A stretch of 20,701 nucleotides of DNA from SIG710 sp045605745 (GTDB lineage: Bacteria; Bacillota; Clostridia; Oscillospirales; CAG-272). Positions 15,621 through 20,701 of this stretch are shown in pieces. The stretch lies in the NCBI GenBank assembly GCA_045605745.1, contig JAZUQN010000074.1:1-20701 (forward strand). The letters run 5' to 3'. Position numbers and translations under genes: made by a program. The notes beneath the pieces were generated by a model, which made no database searches, had not been told where the DNA came from, and saw nothing but the letters and a program-made list of their open reading frames with translations. Every line of letters begins with the position of its first letter. Position 1 is the first letter of the stretch.

Positions 15621-16399
15621 TTTTCGGCCTTTCTGAAATGCTCAAACGAGCAAGTATCATATATTTGTTTTGCCTCGGATGTTAGCTCTCTGCTTTTGCC
15701 GCACCACTCTTCGGCAGAATGTAAATACAGCGTTTTGGACAGCTTAAGGGAAGGTGCCGCCCCCTTTTTAGCCTCAACCAAAATCATTGACGGCGCAGTT
15801 TCACTATCTGCGGAAACAGGCACAATATATTTGGGTTCCAGCTTACACGCCCTCAAAGCAGCAAGCAGATCCATCATTCTATCCGGACGATATACGCAAT
15901 AAAACAGCCCTCCAAATTTAAGAAGCCTTGCGGCTGCAGCGCAAAAATCATCAATGCCCCCACAAACCTCATGACGGGCAATAAATTTTTCATCATAAGC
16001 ATTACGCTTTCCAGAATCAGTCCTCATGTATGGAGGATTTGCAAATATTACATCAAGCTCACCGCCAACATCCCTTGCCCTAACATCACGAACATCAGAG
16101 CATATCACAGATATTTTGTCATCAAGAGAATTAAGCTTAGCATTTCTCCCTGTAAGCTCGGCAAATTCGCTTTGCACCTCGATCGCATATATCTTCTTCA
16201 GCTTTTCCCGAGAAGCGCAGAGCATAGAAACTATCCCTGTTCCGCTTCCGATCTCTGCACCAAATGAGCCCTTTGAGCTCTTTACAAATGCGGCCAGCAG
16301 ATAAGCATCCGTGCCAAAGGTCAAGCCGTTTTTATTTTGTATCAGGCGCAGGCTGTCATTGACATAGTCCAGACGCTCCCATTCATTTAACATTTCCAT
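15617..16399 (-). CDS. trmN6: tRNA1(Val) A37 N6-methyltransferase family protein (TrmN6/YabB-like)
   Basis: This is a Rossmann-fold methyltransferase that uses S-adenosylmethionine. The SAM loop EIGSGTG is at 49-55 and the catalytic NPPY of adenine-N6 methylases at 121-124. The opening, with its LIQNKNGLTFGTDAYLLAAF segment (19-38), is typical of the YfiC/TrmN6 and Bacillus YabB group, which modify adenosine next to the tRNA anticodon. The length of 260 residues is normal. The ATG at 16399 is preceded by GGGAGG; a second ATG two codons later is possible. It lies 76 bp after the ferredoxin gene and overlaps ttcA by four bases, so two tRNA-modifying enzymes are coupled. Bacillus has the matching gene in the same holB neighbourhood. 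The exact target base is inferred from the family. Confidence 0.86.
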   Translation of the reverse strand: MEMLNEWERLDYVNDSLRLIQNKNGLTFGTDAYLLAAFVKSSKGSFGAEIGSGTGIVSMLCASREKLKKIYAIEVQSEFAELTGRNAKLNSLDDKISVICSDVRDVRARDVGGELDVIFANPPYMRTDSGKRNAYDEKFIARHEVCGGIDDFCAAAARLLKFGGLFYCVYRPDRMMDLLAALRACKLEPKYIVPVSADSETAPSMILVEAKKGAAPSLKLSKTLYLHSAEEWCGKSRELTSEAKQIYDTCSFEHFRKAEK

Positions 16400-16430
16400 A
16401 GTCTAAAAGGCCTCCCACCTAAGCCAGAAA

Positions 16431-16451
16431 GGAGCAGGCACTGCCTGCTCC
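16431..16451 (-). terminator. Perfect 10-bp hairpin after the ferredoxin gene, possible partial terminator
   Basis: GGAGCAGGCA (16431-16440) and TGCCTGCTCC (16442-16451) form a perfect inverted repeat. On the minus strand only CTTTCT follows, so the T-run is weak. It may partly end ferredoxin transcription or stabilise the 3' end of the RNA while letting some polymerase through to trmN6. Confidence 0.5.
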
Positions 16452-16475
16452 GTCTGTATTCCTTATGTACCGAAA

Positions 16476-16649
16476 TTAAGCTTCCTTAATTGCCTCGGCA
16501 GGACAAGTGCCGGCACAAGAACCGCAATCAATGCAAGTATCAGCGTCGATCTCGAACTTGCCGTCCTTTTCAGAAATAGCCTCTACAGGGCAAGCACCAG
16601 CGCAAGCACCGCAACCAAGGCATTCGTCAGCATTAATCTTATAAGCCAT
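16476..16649 (-). CDS. Small 2[4Fe-4S] ferredoxin
   Basis: The 57-residue protein has two complete cluster-binding motifs, CxxCxxCxxxCP, with cysteines at 10, 13, 16, 20 and at 39, 42, 45, 49. This is a clostridial-type low-potential electron carrier of normal length. The ATG at 16649 follows GGAGGTG at good spacing; an upstream in-frame start would place the ribosome binding site inside the gene. It sits between ricT and trmN6, where Bacillus has yabA. Its neighbours RicT and TtcA belong to families that bind [4Fe-4S] clusters, so it may supply electrons for their cluster chemistry or maturation, or it may be a general ferredoxin (inference). A possible promoter of its own lies at 16684-16711. 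Confidence 0.95.
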   Translation of the reverse strand: MAYKINADECLGCGACAGACPVEAISEKDGKFEIDADTCIDCGSCAGTCPAEAIKEA

Positions 16650-16683
16650 GTTTTTACACCTCCGAATCATGTATTATAGTAAT

Positions 16684-16711
16684 ATTTTACCACAATTATC
16701 GCAAAAAGCAA
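16684..16711 (-). promoter_or_regulatory. Possible promoter of the ferredoxin gene
   Basis: On the minus strand TTGCTT (complement of 16706-16711) and TAAAAT (complement of 16684-16689) are 16 bp apart. The -35 lies inside a small TCGCAAAAA/TTTTTGCGA inverted repeat, which could instead be a weak terminator for ricT. The 134-bp gap between ricT and the ferredoxin gene supports a separate start. Confidence 0.45.
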
Positions 16712-16783
16712 TATTTTTTGCGAAAAAAGTTGTCACAAATTGAAAATTTATCTGTTTTTCTCGATTATATTGTTGTTTCGTCC

Positions 16784-17959
16784 TTATTCCTCGCTGTCAG
16801 GCTCTTCATCTGAGCTGACATTTCTTTTTGACATTTTTATCACGGTGACAGAATCTCTGTGATAAAACTTGGGAGTAAGATCATTCTTATCATCCAGCTT
16901 AACCTTTATCAGTCCTTGAAGCGGAGCCGTTTCAATAACGGTTCCGATTCCGTCCTCGGTTTTAACCACAGAGTCAACAGGGGGTGTCAGCTTTATCTCA
17001 GCCTCATAGGTATCATGCTCATATCTGAGACAGCACATAAGTCTGCCGCAAGCACCGGAAATTTTTGTTGAATTAAGCGAAAGATTCTGCTCCTTTGCCA
17101 TCTTTATCGACACCTGAACAAAATCAGACAAAAAGCTGGCACAGCAAAGTGGTCTGCCGCAGGCTCCAAGACCTCCCATAAGCTTTGCCTCATCGCGTAT
17201 ACCGATTTGGCGAAGCTCGATTCTCGTGCGAAATACAGAAGCAAGATCCTTAACAAGCTCTCTGAAATCAACACGTCCTGCACTTGTAAAATAAAATAGC
17301 AGCTTGCTGTTATCAAAAGTATATTCAACATCCACAAGCTTCATGTCAAGCTCGTGGTCTTCAATTTTTTTAAGGCAAATAGAGAAAGCTTCCTTCTCTT
17401 TTTTCTTGTTCTCCTCGCCGTGAGCAATATCCTCTTTTGTGGCAATGCGAACCACAGAGCGAAGAGGCTGAACGATATCCTTTTCTCTAACCATTCTGTT
17501 TCCGCAGGCAACCTCACCAAGCTCTGCACCTCTCGAAGTATCCACAATGGCAAAATCTCCAATGCCGAGCTTAAATTCGCCGGGCGAAAAATAATATACC
17601 TTGCCGGTTTTTTTAAATCTAATGCCAATAACCTCAACCTTTGGAGAATCATCCTCCGGCGGAGCCTCATCTATTATGAGCGTTGCATCATCAGAAAGAT
17701 CTACAGTCAGAGAATACTCATTTGTGCTCACCTTGTCATCCGCAGTCATCTGAGAGGCTTCACTCTCCACGGTATTTACCGCCTCACCGACAAGCTCAAT
17801 CTTATCACTTCTCTCGTTATTGTCTCTTTTTCCGTGATTGTGACCACGACCATGGTTATATCCGTTTCTGCGGTTGTGGTGGCCGCCGTTTCGATGGCGG
17901 TTGTTTTTTTGTTGACCCTGATTTTCGTTTCTCGGGGTACTGCTTTCATTGTTACTCAT
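16784..17959 (-). CDS. ricT: RicT/YaaT-like PSP1 domain protein with a long N-terminal extension
   Basis: In Bacillus RicT works with RicA and RicF in a complex that carries [4Fe-4S] clusters and helps RNase Y process and degrade mRNA. The 391-residue protein has a PSP1 core from about residue 108. It includes the cysteine motifs CGRPLCC (267-273) and CGRLMCC (304-310) around the highly conserved SIKMAKEQNLSLN. About 105 residues precede the core, which Bacillus RicT (around 275 residues) lacks. Residues 1-50 are very rich in Asn, His, Arg and Gly; the next 55 are acidic. The ATG at 17959 follows GGAGAT (complement of 17965-17970) and is chosen over an upstream in-frame start that would overlap holB. 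It lies 35 bp after holB. RicA and RicF are not in the window. Confidence 0.92.
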   Translation of the reverse strand: MSNNESSTPRNENQGQQKNNRHRNGGHHNRRNGYNHGRGHNHGKRDNNERSDKIELVGEAVNTVESEASQMTADDKVSTNEYSLTVDLSDDATLIIDEAPPEDDSPKVEVIGIRFKKTGKVYYFSPGEFKLGIGDFAIVDTSRGAELGEVACGNRMVREKDIVQPLRSVVRIATKEDIAHGEENKKKEKEAFSICLKKIEDHELDMKLVDVEYTFDNSKLLFYFTSAGRVDFRELVKDLASVFRTRIELRQIGIRDEAKLMGGLGACGRPLCCASFLSDFVQVSIKMAKEQNLSLNSTKISGACGRLMCCLRYEHDTYEAEIKLTPPVDSVVKTEDGIGTVIETAPLQGLIKVKLDDKNDLTPKFYHRDSVTVIKMSKRNVSSDEEPDSEE

Positions 17960-17994
17960 TACAAATCTCCATATAGAGTTTATTTTGAAATTAT

Positions 17995-19026
17995 TTATAA
18001 TAGTCCGCAATCGATAGCCAGTGTATATAAGGTAAGTCTTACATTGGCGTTTGCATCCAATCTTGATTTTGCCTTATCTGCGGCATCGATGATCGACAGC
18101 AAAACAGAAGTCTTAAATTTAAAAGAAAGCTCAGCAGCCTCTTCTGCATTTGTGAAAAAGCAAAGAGGCGGATCTTCGCATTTTTTCATCACAACAAGAT
18201 CTCTCGCAGCGCTATGAAGATGAGAAAGCTGAGTCTTCATATCCTCTCTTTTCTGAGAAAAAGAGCTTATGAGCTCAACCGAGCGCTTTCCGCTTCGTCG
18301 AAGCGTCAATGCCACGAGAAACTCCCTTGCAAGCCGTCTTGCCGCAAGAATAGGCTCTCTTTTTTTAGCATCCAAAAGCTCGATAGCCTGCCCCATAAAT
18401 CCACCCGAGAGCTTGATGATCTCCTCAAATTCTTCGGGCGAATATCTTGCCAAGGCACCGGCCTCAGGGCTGTATTTTGCAAGATTTTTGCGCATTGTGT
18501 CATCTCCAAGAGGGCACATACGAAGAATAGGCGCTCTGCTTTTGACAGTCTCGAGCATATTCTGCGCAGATTCGCAAAGAAGCAAAAACACAACAAAGCC
18601 GGGGGGTTCTTCCAAAGTCAGGAGAAAAGCGTTTTGTGCGGCAACATTCATTGTGTGAGCATCTTCAATGATATAGACCTTTATATCAAGGTCATTTGGA
18701 AGAAGCCGGACATCCTCACGCATACGCCTTATAACATCGACGCCAAGCTGGACTTTGCCCTCCTCACGCCTAACGGTGATAACATCGGGAGATTTATCGC
18801 CGAGTATCTTTCGGCAAGACAGGCAAGCTCCGCAAGGAAGCTGATGCGAGGCATCCTTTGAGTGCGCACAAGAAAGAGCAGCGGCAATTTCCTTTGCCAA
18901 GGTATGCTTTCCACACCCCTTTGGGCCTTCGATTATATAAGCGTGTGACAGCGTGCCCAAACGAGCGTCCTCGGCCAATCGTTCTCTTAGCTTATCATTT
19001 CCAAGAACATTTTCGAAAGCACTCAT
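17995..19026 (-). CDS. holB: DNA polymerase III delta' subunit, clamp loader
   Basis: The delta' subunit is part of the clamp loader that places the sliding clamp on DNA. In the 343-residue protein, HAYIIEGPKGCGKHTLA holds the P-loop (about 34-41). A zinc-binding cluster follows, with cysteines in CGACLSC (65, 68, 71) and an earlier Cys53. The Walker B-like VYIIEDAHTM is at 117-126, and QNAFLLTLEEPP at 131-142 is typical. The frame opens at 19062, but a consensus promoter predicts transcription starting near 19061. The ATG at 19026, which gives MSAFENVLGNDKL, is therefore the likely start, with AAGGGATGTGAG upstream. It is the first gene of the holB-ricT-ferredoxin-trmN6-ttcA group, close to the Bacillus order. 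Confidence 0.9.
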   Translation of the reverse strand: MSAFENVLGNDKLRERLAEDARLGTLSHAYIIEGPKGCGKHTLAKEIAAALSCAHSKDASHQLPCGACLSCRKILGDKSPDVITVRREEGKVQLGVDVIRRMREDVRLLPNDLDIKVYIIEDAHTMNVAAQNAFLLTLEEPPGFVVFLLLCESAQNMLETVKSRAPILRMCPLGDDTMRKNLAKYSPEAGALARYSPEEFEEIIKLSGGFMGQAIELLDAKKREPILAARRLAREFLVALTLRRSGKRSVELISSFSQKREDMKTQLSHLHSAARDLVVMKKCEDPPLCFFTNAEEAAELSFKFKTSVLLSIIDAADKAKSRLDANANVRLTLYTLAIDCGLL

Positions 19027-19067
19027 AAGGCTCACATCCCTTCGTTTCAAATCAAAACCCATTGTAT

Positions 19068-19096
19068 ATTATAACAAACAATCTCCAATATGTCAA
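19068..19096 (-). promoter_or_regulatory. Perfect consensus SigA promoter of the holB group
   Basis: On the minus strand TTGACA (complement of 19091-19096) and TATAAT (complement of 19068-19073) are exactly 17 bp apart. The RNA should start near 19061, which rules against the most upstream in-frame holB start. Confidence 0.9.
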
Positions 19097-19147
19097 TAGA
19101 GAAAGATTGGGGATAAAAATGAGACGGAGCTCCAAAAAGCGAAATAA

Positions 19148-19166
19148 ATAGCAAATTAATTGCTAT
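19148..19166 (+). promoter_or_regulatory. Inverted repeat upstream of the manganese catalase gene, possible operator
   Basis: ATAGCAA (19148-19154) and TTGCTAT (19160-19166) are perfect reverse complements around ATTAA. The site lies 75 bp before the catalase start. It does not match the PerR box I know. No convincing SigA promoter was found for the catalase; TTGTCA at 19201-19206 has only a poor -10. A sporulation sigma factor is possible but not shown. Confidence 0.35.
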
Positions 19167-19231
19167 CATTTTTCTGTTTTTTGAGTATTTTGTTTTTATT
19201 TTGTCAAAAATAACTTTGAAACAAAAAATAT

Positions 19232-19237
19232 GGAGGT
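19232..19237 (+). promoter_or_regulatory. Ribosome binding site that fixes the catalase start
   Basis: GGAGGT ends four bases before the ATG at 19242. An earlier in-frame ATG at 19230 would put this site inside the coding region, so 19242 is the start. Confidence 0.85.
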
Positions 19238-19241
19238 AAAT

Positions 19242-19904
19242 ATGTTTAAACACGAAAAAATGTTATTCCATCCGGTGGAGGTTGAAAGACCAAACCCACA
19301 GTATGCCGTACTGCTTCAAGAGCAGCTGGGCGGTGGAAACGGTGAGCTAAAGGCGGCAATGCAGTATATGTCTCAAAGCTTTAGAATAAAGGATCCTGAA
19401 ATAAAGGATCTTTTCCTTGACATTGCCGCAGAGGAGCTATCTCATATGGAAATGGTTGCGCAAACTATTAACCTTTTAAACGGTCATGATGTAGACGCAA
19501 CAAAGGTTCAGGCAGGCGAGGTACAAACCCATGTTCTCCTTGGACTCAATCCCGGTCTTATTAATTCGTCGGGTTATTCTTGGACGGGAGATTATGTAAC
19601 CGTCACAGGTGATCTGTGTGCAGATCTGCTTTCCAACATTGCTTCAGAGCAGCGAGCTAAAGTGGTATATGAATATCTCTACCGCCAGATCGAGGACAAG
19701 AAGGTCAGAGAAACCATTGATTTTCTTCTCAACCGAGAGGAAGCCCACAATCAGATGTTCCGAGATGCCTTTAACAAGGTTCAGGAAACGGGATCAAACC
19801 GTGATTTCGGAACCACAAAGGCAGCAAAAATGTATTTTTCCATGTCAAATCCGGGTCCCAACGCCTTTGCAACAGGAGAAACTCACGCACCGGCGTTTAA
19901 GTGA
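19242..19904 (+). CDS. Manganese catalase family protein (CotJC-like)
   Basis: This is a di-manganese ferritin-like protein that breaks down hydrogen peroxide. The 220 residues show a four-helix bundle with the expected metal ligands: Glu35 in GELKAAM, Glu65 and His68 in EELSHME, Glu136 in ASEQRA, and Glu166 and His169 in REEAHNQMF. It is shorter than full manganese catalases of about 270 residues and a little longer than the spore-coat protein CotJC; the C-terminal tail is short. There is no signal peptide, so it is cytosolic or, if CotJC-like, in the spore coat. CotJA and CotJB partners are not visible next to it. It stands alone on the plus strand, divergent from holB, with its own terminator. 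Peroxide defence in an anaerobe is the likely role. Confidence 0.9.
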   Translation: MFKHEKMLFHPVEVERPNPQYAVLLQEQLGGGNGELKAAMQYMSQSFRIKDPEIKDLFLDIAAEELSHMEMVAQTINLLNGHDVDATKVQAGEVQTHVLLGLNPGLINSSGYSWTGDYVTVTGDLCADLLSNIASEQRAKVVYEYLYRQIEDKKVRETIDFLLNREEAHNQMFRDAFNKVQETGSNRDFGTTKAAKMYFSMSNPGPNAFATGETHAPAFK

Positions 19905-19964
19905 AAATAGTTACTGTTGACAAACACAACCATCGTGTAGCAGTCAAATCGCTGAATCTATCTC

Positions 19965-20005
19965 AAAAAACCACAGACGAGGAAAAGCCTCATCTGTGGT
20001 TTTTT
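19965..20005. terminator. Terminator after the manganese catalase gene
   Basis: CCACAGA (19971-19977) pairs with TCTGTGG (19993-19999). After one C-A mismatch GAGG pairs with CCTC. A6 lies before (19965-19970) and T6 after (20000-20005). It ends the catalase transcript and could also work on the minus strand. Confidence 0.88.
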
Positions 20006-20224
20006 GGGTACGAGTATTCATAACAGACTTCGCCATCGGGTGCTGAATAAAGAAATTCAGCAGTACAAACAGCGACATTGGCTGTCGGCACTGCCGACTG
20101 GTCGGAATGACAGGATTTTGGAACCTTAATTTGCGCTATTGTTTTCCTCGAAAGGCTTATTTATCACAGCGCAAACTTTTCCATTTCTCCGAAATGGAGA
20201 GGTTCAAATCCGTAAATTCTATCG
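20006..20224. other. Gene-free stretch packed with hairpins
   Basis: No protein gene is supported here. Four inverted repeats follow each other: TGCTGAAT/ATTCAGCA (20041-20048 and 20055-20062), GTCGGCA/TGCCGAC (20084-20090 and 20092-20098), TTTGCGCT/AGCGCAAA (20130-20137 and 20168-20175) and CCATTTC/GAAATGG (20181-20187 and 20191-20197). A partial copy of the tRNA-Pro 3' end lies between the second and third. The stretch may be a small repeat element or the remains of an inserted one. Confidence 0.45.
20099..20126 (-). repeat. Partial copy of the tRNA-Pro 3' end, possible attachment-site remnant
   Basis: TGGTCGGAATGACAGGATTT at 20099-20118 equals 20263-20282 of the tRNA gene exactly. The match starts at the complement of the CCA end and runs through the acceptor and T-arm. 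After an extra TG, GAACCT also matches (20121-20126 and 20283-20288). Duplicated tRNA 3' ends are typical where integrases have used a tRNA as target. No integrase gene is present in the 164 bp between the copies. Confidence 0.6.
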
Positions 20225-20262
20225 AAAAAACAAAAGGGGTGCTTAGCACCCCTTTTGTTTTT
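20225..20262 (-). terminator. Terminator of the tRNA-Pro gene
   Basis: CAAAAGGGGTGC (20231-20242) pairs perfectly with GCACCCCTTTTG (20246-20257) around TTA, with A6 and T6 on the two sides. On the minus strand it starts directly after the tRNA CCA end. Confidence 0.9.
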
Positions 20263-20338
20263 TGGTCGGAATGACAGGATTTGAACCTGCGACATCCTGC
20301 TCCCAAAGCAGGCGCGCTACCATCTGCGCTACATCCCG
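20263..20338 (-). tRNA. tRNA-Pro, anticodon UGG
   Basis: The complement folds as a full 76-nt cloverleaf. The acceptor is CGGGATG with CATTCCG (one G-U pair), the D-stem GCGC/GCGC, the anticodon stem CCTGC/GCAGG around loop TTTGGGA (anticodon TGG), and the T-arm GCAGG TTCAAAT CCTGT. Discriminator A and an encoded CCA follow. It has its own promoter and terminator, so it is transcribed as a single gene. Confidence 0.97.
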
Positions 20339-20358
20339 ATATTTAATTGTACTCGAAT

Positions 20359-20387
20359 ATTATATCAAAAACAAGAGCTTTTGTCAA
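20359..20387 (-). promoter_or_regulatory. Perfect consensus promoter of the tRNA-Pro gene
   Basis: On the minus strand TTGACA (complement of 20382-20387) and TATAAT (complement of 20359-20364) are 17 bp apart. Transcription should start near 20352, about 14 nt before the mature tRNA. Confidence 0.92.
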
Positions 20388-20391
20388 TAGC

Positions 20392-20409
20392 TTAGATAAA
20401 TTTATCTAA
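20392..20409. repeat. Perfect 18-bp AT-rich palindrome next to the tRNA promoter
   Basis: TTAGATAAATTTATCTAA reads the same on both strands and lies 4 bp upstream of the tRNA promoter's -35 box. It could be a protein-binding site, an AT-rich upstream element, or chance in AT-rich DNA. Confidence 0.4.
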
Positions 20410-20701
20410 ATTATTTAAATTTTCAAAACAAGCGAGGGCGAACTTTTCAATTTTGCCTTCGCTTTTCAGATATCATAAAAGATATCGTTTGACCTTCTCC
20501 GGTTTCTTTTCGTAACACCACAAAATAATTCCAAAGCAAACCAAAATCAGTGCTATTATAAAACTCAAGGGGGGGCTACCCCACCCCTTTCGTTAAGGAA
20601 AATCTTTGAGAAAACAATATTTCCAAATATTTTTTGCAACAGATATTATAGCTATTATAAAAACAAGGTCAACATTGTTAACAATTTGTTTTTATACCTT
20701 T
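20410..20701. other. Right-end stretch without a clear gene
   Basis: No gene is firmly supported. On the minus strand a 31-codon frame from TTG at 20568 to a stop at 20473 would encode a single membrane span followed by EKKPEKVKRYLL, but it has no good ribosome binding site. Also seen are a GGGG-rich hairpin with a run of seven G (20567-20590), GATATC boxes at 20469-20474 and 20481-20486, and an imperfect hairpin AAGCGAGGGC/GCCTTCGCTT (20430-20439 and 20455-20464) that could be a weak minus-strand terminator. Confidence 0.3.
20645..20672 (-). promoter_or_regulatory. Possible minus-strand promoter at the right end
   Basis: On the minus strand TTGACC (complement of 20667-20672) and TATAAT (complement of 20645-20650) are 16 bp apart. 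It would read toward the tRNA gene across a stretch with no established gene. Confidence 0.45.

Noticed and set aside
17354..18217. Plus-strand frame of 287 codons with hydrophobic stretches
   Set aside because: It is antisense to ricT and holB. The apparent membrane character comes from the reverse of charged codons.
19027..19062. Extended N-terminus of HolB
   Set aside because: The predicted RNA start at about 19061 leaves no leader for a start at 19062, and the family N-terminus fits 19026.
20041..20200. Short CRISPR-like array
   Set aside because: The inverted repeats differ from each other and there are no evenly spaced direct repeats.
20181..20215. Second, plus-strand tRNA or tRNA pseudogene suggested by GGTTCAAATCC
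   Set aside because: The bases on both sides of the T-loop-like sequence do not pair, and no acceptor or anticodon arm can be found.

Overview
The window looks like a chromosomal segment of an anaerobic Clostridia-type Firmicute, probably an Oscillospirales-like gut lineage (inference). Supporting signs are strong GGAGG-type ribosome binding sites, near-consensus TTGACA-17-TATAAT promoters, formate-tetrahydrofolate ligase, a single-chain PurL of 1230 residues, a 2[4Fe-4S] ferredoxin, and a holB-ricT-trmN6 order like that of Bacillus. No phage, insertion sequence or CRISPR array was seen.

Region 1 (1-243) is gene-free and full of inverted repeats. Region 2 (244-13435, all minus strand) is one tightly packed purine operon, read from right to left: purE, purC, purF, purM, purN, purO, a stand-alone AICAR transformylase, purD, purL and fhs. 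It starts at a consensus promoter. A ZTP (pfl) riboswitch follows, with a strong intrinsic terminator just before purE, and a perfect terminator hairpin closes the operon after fhs. Together the genes make IMP from PRPP except for the PurB steps, which are not encoded here; purK is also absent. The last gene makes the 10-formyl-THF used by PurN and the AICAR transformylase, and the riboswitch family senses the AICAR-type nucleotides that build up when 10-formyl-THF is short. The most unusual protein is PurF: its phosphoribosyltransferase half looks intact, but its glutaminase half has lost the N-terminal cysteine and other glutamine-pocket residues.

Region 3 (13441-14844) holds a DUF3737 beta-helix gene (minus) and a small two-span membrane protein gene (plus), transcribed from divergent promoters. 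Region 4 (14801-19096, minus) is a probable operon of holB, ricT, a ferredoxin, trmN6 and ttcA, behind a perfect SigA promoter and ending at a shared bidirectional terminator. The ferredoxin occupies the place that yabA has in Bacillus. Region 5 (19097-20701) holds a manganese catalase gene (plus) with its terminator, and a tRNA-Pro(UGG) gene (minus) with its own promoter and terminator. Beside the tRNA is a 20-nt exact copy of its 3' end, 164 bp away and embedded in hairpin-rich DNA. The far right end has a possible promoter and a doubtful tiny membrane ORF.
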